DNA of 64,000 nt. Source: a virus. Shown here piece after piece: positions 25,557 through 33,425 of this stretch (the first letter of the stretch is position 1; every line of letters starts with the position of its first letter). Position numbers and translations under genes: made by a program. The notes under the pieces were generated by a model. That model was given only the letters and a program-made list of their open reading frames with translations. It was not told where the DNA came from and did not search any database. Location: positions 1 to 64,000 of IMG/VR virus record IMGVR_UViG_3300043464_001711. One strand, given 5' to 3'.

Positions 25557-26315
25557 TTATACCCAATTCCAAGTTTTAATATGATTAGTTAATTGTTCCT
25601 TATTCATATTTCTTATTTTATGAAATTCCTGTCCATTAATATTAAAAAATGGGTTTTTATCAGAACTATTGTGTGTCCTACTGTGGGTTAAATGATATAG
25701 CACACCATCAACTCGACAAAGATTATAACCCATAATTTCTATACGAACAACACGTTCCCAATCTTCATGACCCCATGAAACAAAATTTTCATTTTCTAAA
25801 CCTATCTGTGTATACCTTTCTTTGTTAAAGAAAAATGCTCCCCCCACAGAGTTCGGATTAAATAAAACACATTGTGTTAAATCAATATTTTCAATATTAT
25901 CAGAATCTACTAAATAAAATTGGTTTTTTTGAACGTCATAAAATTTACCAGAATAAGGGAATACCATATCACAACCTTCTAAAATTTTATTTCTAGATTC
26001 CATGTATTGTTCTACTGTAAATAAAACATCAACATCATAGTTAACAACAATATTTGTTTCACACATTTTAGTCATATCGTTCAACAATCTTGTTCTATGA
26101 AAAAGTTTTTCATCATTTTTTTCAAAAACATATTTTATTTTATCTGAAATTGATTTCACAAATTCCTCATTAGAATTTTCATCACTTTCTAATACAATAA
26201 TATTAGTATCAAAATTTCTCAATAAAAAGTTAATTGATGTTTTAAAATTATCTCTTCTATCCTGTGAATCAAATCTCACTGGGACTATAAATGTAACGTC
26301 TTTAAAATCAATCAT
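25557..26315 (-). CDS. glycosyltransferase with GT-A and galactosyltransferase-type C-terminal motif
   Basis: 252 residues. GT-A start VTFIVPVRFDSQDRRDNF; the metal site is NYDVDVLF near 94-101 (D-x-D). SVGGAFFFNKERY and FVSWGHEDWERVVRIEIMG near 190-208 match the C-terminal acceptor motif of beta-4-galactosyltransferase-like (GT7 C-terminal) enzymes. It shares one base with its upstream neighbour. The donor is unknown. Confidence 0.78.
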   Translation of the reverse strand: MIDFKDVTFIVPVRFDSQDRRDNFKTSINFLLRNFDTNIIVLESDENSNEEFVKSISDKIKYVFEKNDEKLFHRTRLLNDMTKMCETNIVVNYDVDVLFTVEQYMESRNKILEGCDMVFPYSGKFYDVQKNQFYLVDSDNIENIDLTQCVLFNPNSVGGAFFFNKERYTQIGLENENFVSWGHEDWERVVRIEIMGYNLCRVDGVLYHLTHSRTHNSSDKNPFFNINGQEFHKIRNMNKEQLTNHIKTWNWV

Positions 26316-27853
26316 TATCCTCTATTTTGATATATAAAATGTAATTGTTGTTGTACTTGTTCTGGTGTGGCTAAAGGTGTTTCTGTGGGTGTAATCCCAT
26401 GTTTCTTTTTATACCACATAGTACCTTTTCTAAAATTATCGTTCCATGTTGGTGTTCTAGCTATAGTGCTTTCAGCGATAGAGTTTGGTATGTCTGTTAG
26501 GTATTTCCAACTTTCGTTAATATCAGCAAAATACCAAAAAGCTGGGTGATACATTTTTTTAATTGCCTGATAGGTGTGTTCTACATGTTCCCACGCATTT
26601 TTAAATGCTGGGTCAAAACCACCAATATCCTCTAATACAGGCCTATAATAATAAGAAAATGCTCCAACACAATTTGGGTATAAAGCTATTTTAACTTCCT
26701 TGTTTAATTCATCACCATTTTCATAAGGAATAATCATTCTAGGATTTGGTTTTCCGTTTACATCTTTTCTTTCTGATAAATCGGTAAAGCCTTTACTACC
26801 AATTTTATTTGCTGGACCATGTAATGCAAAATTTAAATGTTTAATCCCTGATATTAAAGAATGTCTAATATATTCTTTGAATACATTTTCATCTTTAATA
26901 AGAATGTCATCTTCCATAATAAAAATGTGTTCACAACCTTTTTCCATTAAATAATTAATAGCGGTTGTTTTGGCAGCACCAACAGACATATTTGTTTTAT
27001 GTTGTATAATATGCGCTTGTTCGGGATAAGCATCACTAGGGTAAGGTGTTCCGTCATTAACAATAACAAAAGTTTTAATCCATTTTGGGACTGTAAAAGC
27101 ACTTTCCCTTATTCTATGTTCTGCATTATAAGTTACCATAGCAAAACCAATAGAATTAGGATCAAAATCTAACTTTTCTTCAAAAGTTTTATTACTGGTT
27201 AATCTAACAGGCAATTTATCTTTATATTTTTCTTCAAATTTTATTTTATTTTCCTCCCATTGTTGGTTAGTCATCCCTATCGACAGATGGGTCACTCTAA
27301 TCAAAGTGGTTAAACCAATTTTAACACCATCTAAATAATTAGGGAAACAAAAAGATATGTCGTAAAAATGAAAACCATCAAAGTCTTCATCAAAATCGTG
27401 TTTTATTTTTGTTTTATCTACAGCAAAAAATAAACCGTCTAAAACAACCATTTCGGTTATTTTGTTTCCTTGGTCTTTAGAATAATAATTAGTCCATTTT
27501 TTACCTTCATGCTGGTGGGAAACAATCCCATTCATAGATTCTTTCAAAGTCCACCATCTACCGTCTAGTAAATCTGTTGTACCGGCGATACCAATTATAC
27601 CGTATTCAGGATTTTTATTAAATAACTTGTCTAATTTTTGACCCCAGTTTTTAGTTTCATGTATTATATCATCATGACAAAAAACAACAATATTATTAGA
27701 AGACTCTTTTAAACCTTTATTATAGAATTTAGTTAAGGATTCACCTTGGTTAATGTATTCTATAACTTCTATATTTTTAATACCAGAAGTTTTTTTAATA
27801 TGTTCTACATATTCAGGATTATGTTCTCTTGTACAATAAACAACACTAATCAT
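26315..27853 (-). CDS. two-domain glycosyltransferase
   Basis: 512 residues, two GT-A domains in tandem. Domain 1 (1-225) starts MISVVYCTREHNPEYVEHI and has an acidic site VVFCHDDIIH. Domain 2 (about 230-490) starts IGFAMVTYNAEHRIRES and has the site IFIMEDDILI. Two acidic sites suggest a bifunctional enzyme that adds two sugars in sequence. The last 30 residues are low complexity. It is the first of the sugar genes downstream of the Ntn hydrolase. Confidence 0.75.
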   Translation of the reverse strand: MISVVYCTREHNPEYVEHIKKTSGIKNIEVIEYINQGESLTKFYNKGLKESSNNIVVFCHDDIIHETKNWGQKLDKLFNKNPEYGIIGIAGTTDLLDGRWWTLKESMNGIVSHQHEGKKWTNYYSKDQGNKITEMVVLDGLFFAVDKTKIKHDFDEDFDGFHFYDISFCFPNYLDGVKIGLTTLIRVTHLSIGMTNQQWEENKIKFEEKYKDKLPVRLTSNKTFEEKLDFDPNSIGFAMVTYNAEHRIRESAFTVPKWIKTFVIVNDGTPYPSDAYPEQAHIIQHKTNMSVGAAKTTAINYLMEKGCEHIFIMEDDILIKDENVFKEYIRHSLISGIKHLNFALHGPANKIGSKGFTDLSERKDVNGKPNPRMIIPYENGDELNKEVKIALYPNCVGAFSYYYRPVLEDIGGFDPAFKNAWEHVEHTYQAIKKMYHPAFWYFADINESWKYLTDIPNSIAESTIARTPTWNDNFRKGTMWYKKKHGITPTETPLATPEQVQQQLHFIYQNRG

Positions 27854-27874
27854 ATTTTAAAATTATCTTTTATA

Positions 27875-28366
27875 TTATTTTTCTATTTCTATAATATTAA
27901 CAGGTTCTTCACAATAAACAGAAAGATGACAAGCGGCTTTAATAGCCTCTTTAACTGAGTTACCTAAATAAAGAGCAGCTAAAGCGAAATCCATCCCAGC
28001 ACCAATAGCTGTGTAATCTGTTACTTCCTTACACCAAAAACCTTCCATTACAAAAGCCTTTCCTTCAAAAACAATAACATATTGATTACTTAGTTTAGGT
28101 TCTTCAGTTTTATTTCTATACCAATCCTGAAATTCTGACATAAACTCTACTAAAGCATCTACTGAGGCTTCTCTAGGTTTTCTTGTTTTACAATAAATCA
28201 AAAATAAACCACCTTCTTGTGCATCACCACAATCACCAATAACCATCCCATTGACTTGATTAAGTTTAGCTAATTTATCTTTTTCTTGGGTCCATCCTGA
28301 TACTAAAATACTATCAGCCCCAATTGTGATTTTTTTATTAGTTACTTTTACTGCTACTACTGACAT
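27875..28366 (-). CDS. proteasome/HslV-like Ntn hydrolase
   Basis: 163 residues, near HslV length. If Met1 is removed, Ser2 becomes the N-terminal residue; counted from it, Asp falls at 17 (TIGADS) and Lys at 33 (KLAKL), the positions of the Thr1/Asp17/Lys33 triad of HslV and proteasome beta subunits, with Ser in place of Thr. YTAIGAGMDFALAALYLG near 118-135 matches the conserved I-G-S/A-G-x-x-x-A-L-A segment. This suggests an active self-compartmentalising protease or a related amidase. No ATPase partner (HslU) is in this window. Confidence 0.7.
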   Translation of the reverse strand: MSVVAVKVTNKKITIGADSILVSGWTQEKDKLAKLNQVNGMVIGDCGDAQEGGLFLIYCKTRKPREASVDALVEFMSEFQDWYRNKTEEPKLSNQYVIVFEGKAFVMEGFWCKEVTDYTAIGAGMDFALAALYLGNSVKEAIKAACHLSVYCEEPVNIIEIEK

Positions 28367-28369
28367 TTT

Positions 28370-28696
28370 TTAAGCTTTTGTTGTTATATTATAAACTCCG
28401 TTAGTTAAAGTTAAATTATCCGTATTTGATGTTGTATACCAAATTTGTGGATAAGTTGGTGGGTAGGTCCTTGTATAAGGACTTGGGTTTGGGTCAATTG
28501 GTACAAAAGGATTTATTGGGGTGTGTGGTGTTATCGTTATAGGATTATTCCACTCCCTAATTTTCTCAACCTTTAACGTAAATTCTCTCCATAACCCACC
28601 TGGTAAAATACTATTTATTTGTTCATAGAATTCATGAAGATTAACATCCTCTTCTATGGTAATAGTTTTATTTTCTGTATCTAATTGTAATTTCAT
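28370..28696 (-). CDS. hypothetical protein with Pro/Thr-rich tail
   Basis: 108 residues. The first 50 include NLHEFYEQINSILPGGLWRE, a pattern I have seen in small proteins of Bacteroidota phages. The second half is rich in Pro/Thr/Tyr (HTPINPFVPIDPNPSP), likely extended. It shares one base with the C-terminal dUTPase fragment (TAATG). Function unknown. Confidence 0.55.
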   Translation of the reverse strand: MKLQLDTENKTITIEEDVNLHEFYEQINSILPGGLWREFTLKVEKIREWNNPITITPHTPINPFVPIDPNPSPYTRTYPPTYPQIWYTTSNTDNLTLTNGVYNITTKA

Positions 28697-29010
28697 TATT
28701 TTGTACCTGTAGAACCAAATCCCCCCTCACCACGTTCAGATTCGTTTATTTCAGCCACTTCAATTAAATCTCCGTAATCAGAACTTATTCTATGGGCGAT
28801 TACACCTTGTGCAATTCTTTCTCCTTTATCCCATGTAAATTCTTCGTTACTTAAATTAACTAAAAGAACTTTTATTTCTCCTCTATACCCACAATTATGT
28901 ATTAGGTGGTTATTACAAAAAAAATTACTATTATTTTTTACAGTAATATCATAAGTATCGACTTCACCAATATTTTCAATCCTTTTAATTTTAGTTAGTT
29001 TCATTTTCAA
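28696..29010 (-). CDS. dut: dUTPase C-terminal fragment with C-intein
   Basis: 104 residues. Residues 1-39 are a C-terminal intein half: VDTYDITVKNNSNFF is intein block F and HLIHN with final His-Asn is block G, followed by Cys40 as the first extein residue. Residues 40-104 finish a trimeric dUTPase: GYRGEIKVLL (motif III), ERIAQGVI (motif IV) and RGEGGFGSTG (motif V). It must be joined in trans to the fragment at 29917-30591 to give a full enzyme of about 198 residues. It overlaps the endonuclease gene by 20 bases. Confidence 0.88.
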   Translation of the reverse strand: MKMKLTKIKRIENIGEVDTYDITVKNNSNFFCNNHLIHNCGYRGEIKVLLVNLSNEEFTWDKGERIAQGVIAHRISSDYGDLIEVAEINESERGEGGFGSTGTK

Positions 29011-29878
29011 TAAAATTTTTTAGTTCATTAATATTATAAAATATTTTATAGTTATTATATATTTTTTTAGTAAAATTTTCTTTAATCAACACTTCTTCAC
29101 TAACCCAACCCTTCATTTCAACAATCCATTCCTCACCATTTTTTAATTTTATTAAAAAATCTGGTATGTAATTCTTTTTAACCCCATTTAAAATATAAGG
29201 TATGACTATTTTATGTTTATTAGTCCAACTTTCAACTAAAGATGTTGTATCTAAATAAACCATAGACTCTTCTTCTAGTGATGAGGCATAATAATATTTT
29301 TCACCTAATTTATCAAGATAGTAACCAGTTTTATAGATACTTTTCTCATTATTTAATTTACCGTTTAAAAATAATTCTGTAACTATTTTTGACATCTTTT
29401 CTTTAAACGTATTATTTTTTTCACATCTACCATCGTTTAATATTCTCTTTAAAGAGTTAATAACTTTTTCCCTATACTCAATATTTCCCCATCTTTTTTT
29501 AGAAGACTCTGATATTTTAGTGATTCTTTCTTCACTCTTAACCCATTTCTTAAATTCTTCAGTTTTATGATAGTTAGTAAAGCCACTAAAAATGTTAGGG
29601 TCTTCTTTATGTATTTTTTTAATTTTTTCTGACATTTTTTGTTTAAACTCAGTTTTATTATGTGTAATTTTTCTGATATTAGACATTTTTTGTTTAAACT
29701 CAACCTCAGACCATTTATTTTTTTCTCTTTCAGATATTTTTTTTCTATACTCTTCTGAAATTATTTCAGCCCCAGGGAACATCTCTTGGTATCTTTCTTT
29801 ATTTATTTTATGTGTGTGTTTCAAATGATCTTTTATCGAACATTTTTTTAAGATCCCACATATTTTACATTCCACCAT
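28991..29878 (-). CDS. homing endonuclease between split-intein halves (PD-(D/E)XK/Vsr-like)
   Basis: 295 residues. The N-terminus has a zinc-finger-like CKICGILKKC followed by HLKHTH. Then come several NUMOD-like DNA-binding repeats (EYRKKISE, EFKQKMSN, EFKQKMSE). The C-terminal catalytic part (about 215-275) has YIPDFLIKLKNGEEWIVEMKG, the PD-(D/E)XK form seen in Vsr-like homing enzymes. It lies exactly between the two dUTPase-intein genes, the arrangement described as fractured genes. A weak late-type motif (CTATTTAT) lies about 19 bases upstream. Confidence 0.8.
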   Translation of the reverse strand: MVECKICGILKKCSIKDHLKHTHKINKERYQEMFPGAEIISEEYRKKISEREKNKWSEVEFKQKMSNIRKITHNKTEFKQKMSEKIKKIHKEDPNIFSGFTNYHKTEEFKKWVKSEERITKISESSKKRWGNIEYREKVINSLKRILNDGRCEKNNTFKEKMSKIVTELFLNGKLNNEKSIYKTGYYLDKLGEKYYYASSLEEESMVYLDTTSLVESWTNKHKIVIPYILNGVKKNYIPDFLIKLKNGEEWIVEMKGWVSEEVLIKENFTKKIYNNYKIFYNINELKNFIENETN

Positions 29879-29916
29879 AATACTCAGTATATATTATATA
29901 AATAGTATAATGGTGA

Positions 29917-30591
29917 TTAAAAGATAATTATCTCATCTTCATGTGTTAAATTAATAGCTAATTTCCACCCATTATTAGTGTAAATTTCTGTATTTTCAGT
30001 AACTTCTAACACACCATTTTCTGTTTCTATTCTTAAAACATTTTGTATACCAGTGTTATGTATTTTACTAATAGTGTCTTTTTCTATTTCAAAAGTTTCT
30101 ATGTTAAAAGAATAAACAATATCGTTAATATTTAATTGATTTATAGATTTATCCCCATCAACAGTTTTAACTTTCATTTCACCACTAAAACAATCAACAG
30201 TTCCAGGTGTATTCAATACTGTTATACCATTTTTATAAGCCAACCCACTTCTAGGTCTGATTTGCATTTCGTAACCATCAGGTAATTCAAAATATAATCC
30301 TGTGCCGACTAATTTTCTTTCTAAAGGTTTTAGAGAACCACTTTCATTGGCTCTTAAATCAAAACCTGAATCACCTTCTTTTGCGTAAACAGGATTTTTA
30401 TTATCAGATTTATTAATATATTTAATTTGTATTTTTTCTTTTTCAATTTGACCTTTTTTCTTAGCATCATATTCTTGAACAGATTCAGCTAATTTGATTG
30501 CCATTAAAATTTCTTGTCTTGTAGTTTCAGGTAACATACCCATTTTAGAAAGTTCCTTTAATTCATCTATTTGTTGTTGAATTTCTCCCAT
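29917..30591 (-). CDS. dut: dUTPase N-terminal fragment with N-intein
   Basis: 224 residues. Residues 1-53 are a helical extension absent from short dUTPases; 54-133 are dUTPase with GDSGFDLRA (motif I), RPRSGLAYKNG (motif II) and LNTPGTVD (start of motif III). The intein begins at Cys134 (CFSGEMKVKTVDG, block A) and runs to the stop, including VLEVTENTEIYTNNGW (block B), where the usual His of T-x-x-H is Thr. The host protein is cut inside active-site motif III. dUTPase removes dUTP and supplies dUMP. Confidence 0.88.
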   Translation of the reverse strand: MGEIQQQIDELKELSKMGMLPETTRQEILMAIKLAESVQEYDAKKKGQIEKEKIQIKYINKSDNKNPVYAKEGDSGFDLRANESGSLKPLERKLVGTGLYFELPDGYEMQIRPRSGLAYKNGITVLNTPGTVDCFSGEMKVKTVDGDKSINQLNINDIVYSFNIETFEIEKDTISKIHNTGIQNVLRIETENGVLEVTENTEIYTNNGWKLAINLTHEDEIIIF

Positions 30592-31304
30592 TATTTTAAA
30601 TTATTTAATTTTGTAATTATATCAACAAGAGCTTTAACATCTCTTTCACAATATTCTTTGATTTCCTCGTGTTTACCCTCCCAATAATTAGTGGTTACGT
30701 TATCACCTTTAACATCACCATTTTTAGGTGAGTCAATATCTAAAACAGAACAAATCAAATCTAAAGAACCTAAAGACCAATTATTACCAAATTGCCATAC
30801 TTCTTTAGTATCTACAACCCTTAAGTCCCAAGGTTTAGTTTCATGTGTAGGAAACAATTTAGGTGGTTTCATTCCGTTAATAAAATATCTTTTACCTAAA
30901 AAAGGGATGTCAAATATTTTAATACTTTGACCACATAAATCAAAACCAAGTGGTTCAATTTTATCAAAGATTTTTCTAGTTTCAGTTAAGATATGTATTT
31001 CATCTTCACCATAAAAAGATTCAAATTTAATCTCACCCATTTTTGTTACAAATGCCATAGAAACACAAGCCACTTTACCAAACTCAGGAAAGAATGCTGC
31101 GGTTTGTCTATAAACTTCTTGGTGCATTTCACCAATAGTCATTAATTCAGAATCAATTCTAGATTCGTCAGTAATCTTCTTACGAAAAGAATCGTAATAA
31201 GACTCCCACATCTTTAACTTATCTTCAGGCATGTCATATAAGTCTTCATATTGACTTACACTTTCAATATCAAAAAATAATAATTTATCTATATTAAACT
31301 TCAT
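30591..31304 (-). CDS. DnaQ-like 3'-5' exonuclease (PolB-exonuclease type)
   Basis: 237 residues. Exo motif I is LLFFDIES at 8-15 (D and E), motif II is LCGQSIKIFDIPFL near 123-136 (with the conserved Asp) and motif III is IKEYCERDVKALVDI near 215-229 (Y-x-x-x-D). This matches the family of exonucleases related to the PolB proofreading domain. Probable role in DNA repair or degradation. It overlaps the glycosyltransferase gene by 11 bases and shares one base with the dUTPase fragment. Confidence 0.83.
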   Translation of the reverse strand: MKFNIDKLLFFDIESVSQYEDLYDMPEDKLKMWESYYDSFRKKITDESRIDSELMTIGEMHQEVYRQTAAFFPEFGKVACVSMAFVTKMGEIKFESFYGEDEIHILTETRKIFDKIEPLGFDLCGQSIKIFDIPFLGKRYFINGMKPPKLFPTHETKPWDLRVVDTKEVWQFGNNWSLGSLDLICSVLDIDSPKNGDVKGDNVTTNYWEGKHEEIKEYCERDVKALVDIITKLNNLK

Positions 31305-32547
31305 TAGTATGTTCTATTAATTGTTCAACTTCTTTTTGTTTATCATTTAAAATAGTCTTATAGAAAGACGCTCTAGTGTGTGTGACAGTATCTATATGAT
31401 ATTTGTCTTTAACAGTTTCATATAGATTATGTGACAATAACTCAACAAGAGTAGGATTTTCTTTTAACTTTTTCAAGGCTTTATACCAGTCCTTATGATT
31501 TTTAGAAGTGTCAATTAAAATAGCATTACCCTTTTCATTGATATTACCACCGTACTCAAATAAGTTTACACAATCAATCTGGTACGGTCCATAATTTTGT
31601 GCTATTAAAGCTTTTTTATGGAAACCCGACTCAATAACTTTTAACTGAGATTTTACTTTATTAAACATGTGTTCTTTAAGTGGTGACATCGATACATCAA
31701 ATAGATTGTAATTTGATGCATAAGTAGTAATAGGTTTAGTCCAAACCCTACGATATAATTCATTTAAATTATTATAACGTTTATCACTACTTTCATCATA
31801 TTTTTTTAATTGTTTTTGATAATCTTCTGGTAGTAAATTATATTCTTTAGTAAACATTTCTTCATATCTAGCCCATATACTTTCTTGTGGTTCTATTTTT
31901 CTTGTTCTTTGTTGACCAGTATTTCTATCTATTTCAGTTACATTACCTCTAGTATCAAAACCACACAACACCATTTGTGTGTCATTTTTATTTTCACCTA
32001 AAAATCTACTAACACTATCACCAATAATTTTTAAATCATGAAAATGTGAAGAACCGCCTAACCAACCAAAACGTAAAGTTTTTTCTGTATTTTCTGTGTT
32101 AGGTGTAAATTGTTTTTCGGAAGGGTCAATTGCGTTTGGTAAAACAATTACATTTTTATTTAAAACACTTATTTCTTTAGCGAAAATGGGTGTAGTAGTT
32201 GTTACGTAATTAACTCTTTTAATATTTTCTTTAATTTTTTGTGGTAAATTATCATTAATAATCATCTGATGTGCCGGATGTTCTTTCCCAGGTTCCCAAT
32301 AATCATCTAAATCCATTATTGTTATAATACCCATCGAATGGATTTTATCTAAAATAGAAAACATATCTTCCATATAAACTTGTCTTAACATACCGTCTTT
32401 TATCATGGGTAATGTTCTATGGAAATGGACGATATCAAATTTTTTCAAAAAACTATCATCGTAACTAAAATTATCTGTACCAGCCGTAATAATTTCGATA
32501 TAAAAATCATCATTATATAACTCCTGTAATTTCATGTGGGGTTCCAC
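31294..32547 (-). CDS. glycosyltransferase, GT4-like, main open frame
   Basis: 417 residues from a GTG at 32545-32547; an in-frame ATG lies four codons later. VHFHRTLP, then MDLDDYW, then VTTTTPIFAKEISVLNK, LPNAIDP, LRFGWLGGSSH and the C-terminal VIESGFHKKALIA have the order of GT-B family 4 enzymes. The natural N-terminus is probably lost from this frame: the preceding 90 bases encode a typical GT start in another frame, separated by a 5-base tandem duplication. Either the gene is broken, or it uses a start downstream, or the frame is restored in some genomes. Confidence 0.75.
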   Translation of the reverse strand: MEPHMKLQELYNDDFYIEIITAGTDNFSYDDSFLKKFDIVHFHRTLPMIKDGMLRQVYMEDMFSILDKIHSMGIITIMDLDDYWEPGKEHPAHQMIINDNLPQKIKENIKRVNYVTTTTPIFAKEISVLNKNVIVLPNAIDPSEKQFTPNTENTEKTLRFGWLGGSSHFHDLKIIGDSVSRFLGENKNDTQMVLCGFDTRGNVTEIDRNTGQQRTRKIEPQESIWARYEEMFTKEYNLLPEDYQKQLKKYDESSDKRYNNLNELYRRVWTKPITTYASNYNLFDVSMSPLKEHMFNKVKSQLKVIESGFHKKALIAQNYGPYQIDCVNLFEYGGNINEKGNAILIDTSKNHKDWYKALKKLKENPTLVELLSHNLYETVKDKYHIDTVTHTRASFYKTILNDKQKEVEQLIEHTNEV

Positions 32548-32639
32548 TGAACGAAATTTACTTAACTTACCCCCGTTCTATCTGAAGGAAAAACTAAAAC
32601 GTTAATCTTCTGAACGGGGGCATTTATACTTTTTTTCAT
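32548..32639 (-). pseudogene. out-of-frame N-terminus of the adjacent glycosyltransferase
   Basis: From ATG 32637-32639 the frame reads a leader, then INVLVFPSDRTGVS, then stops. The next frame continues KFRSVEPHMK into the glycosyltransferase. Between them lies ACTTA twice (plus strand 32560-32569). Removing one 5-base unit would join the frames as GVSKFRSVEPHMK, a normal GT start. So a 5-bp duplication seems to have caused the frameshift. Its first 38 bases overlap the end of the endonuclease gene. Confidence 0.68.
32570..32620. repeat. inverted repeat over the endonuclease end and GT start
   Basis: Perfect 9-bp arms CCCCCGTTC (32570-32578) and GAACGGGGG (32612-32620); a further AGAAG / CTTC pairing extends the stem past a small bulge. 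It is unusually GC-rich for this genome. In minus-strand RNA it forms a strong hairpin about 20 bases after the GT start codon at 32639. Confidence 0.8.
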
Positions 32640-32988
32640 ATTTATTTATAATTTTATAAATTATTTTATCATCAGAATTGTAATCTGATTCCCATATTAT
32701 TTCTAAATTATAATTATTTTTTTTTGCTAAGTAAACTTTATTATTATCGTATTTCCATATTTGATTAGCCGTCTTTTTTTTAACTTTATTAAAAAAATTT
32801 TTATCGTAAATTTTTGGGTTACAGTGGAAAAAATCACCGTTAAATTCTATTAAAAGATTATACTTTGGAATTAAAATGTCATAATTTTTTTCTTCTACTT
32901 GGGACCATCTTTCAAATTTTATATTTAAAGAATTAAGTATTACCCATATTTCTTCTTCATATTTAGAGTGTTTTAACCCAGTTAACAT
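32602..32988 (-). CDS. Vsr/PD-(D/E)XK-like homing endonuclease
   Basis: 128 residues from the ATG; the frame is open about 24 codons further upstream without another ATG, so the N-terminus may be longer. The core runs EEEIWVILNSLNIKFERW, YDILIPKYNLLIEFNGDFFH, then CNPKIYD and NYNLEIIWESDY. D-x-L-I-P, I-E-F-N-G-D-F-F-H and the late I-I-W-E-S-D resemble Vsr-like homing endonucleases of phages. It is a free-standing gene whose last bases overlap the start of a glycosyltransferase, typical for mobile endonucleases. Confidence 0.7.
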   Translation of the reverse strand: MLTGLKHSKYEEEIWVILNSLNIKFERWSQVEEKNYDILIPKYNLLIEFNGDFFHCNPKIYDKNFFNKVKKKTANQIWKYDNNKVYLAKKNNYNLEIIWESDYNSDDKIIYKIINKYEKKYKCPRSED

Positions 32989-33098
32989 TTTCCCTAATTT
33001 ATGATTTTCTTTTATTTTATCAATAACATTATTTTTATTTATAATACCTTTTTATTAGAAACATCTTTAATATCACAAGGAAAAGTATAGTAAATAAA

Positions 33099-33121
33099 AA
33101 ACCCGACTTAATGTCGGGTTT
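33099..33121 (-). terminator. Rho-independent terminator
   Basis: ACCCGAC / GTCGGGT stem with a 5-base loop. On the minus strand it is followed by TTTTTATTT, so it ends the 77-residue gene. Nearly the same hairpin recurs at 35075-35097. Confidence 0.85.
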
Positions 33122-33138
33122 ATTTTTTTAGTAAAAAA

Positions 33139-33372
33139 TCAATCAATAGCCAACTCAAACTTACGTGTATAAGGATTATATACTTGTTGACTAATAATTA
33201 AACAATCTTCTTCTTGTTTAAGTGTTGTGTGATTTTTAGTTACTAGTTCACTTTTACCTTCAATGAAAAACGTTTCTGTCACATCATCCATTTGGATTAC
33301 ATTTTTTGATCCTTTAACAAAATGTCCTTCTGTGGAAGAAGGTGCTACATTTATTTTAACTTTTGTCTCCAT
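33139..33372 (-). CDS. small hypothetical protein, 77 residues
   Basis: Beta-rich hydrophilic protein with a Thr/Val pattern (METKVKINVAPSSTEGHF) and a C-terminus YNPYTRKFELAID. It has its own terminator 18 bases after the stop. Together with the 516-residue gene upstream it lies between two near-identical terminators. No family recognised. Confidence 0.6.
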   Translation of the reverse strand: METKVKINVAPSSTEGHFVKGSKNVIQMDDVTETFFIEGKSELVTKNHTTLKQEEDCLIISQQVYNPYTRKFELAID

Positions 33373-33425
33373 ATTTATTTTTTATTTTAAATTTACTAAA
33401 TTTTATTTAATTAAAAAAGATTTTT

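Noticed and set aside
32548-32639. Group I intron in the glycosyltransferase gene
   Set aside because: Only a 5-base duplication separates the frames; there is no room for an intron core, and the endonuclease gene lies upstream of the start codon.
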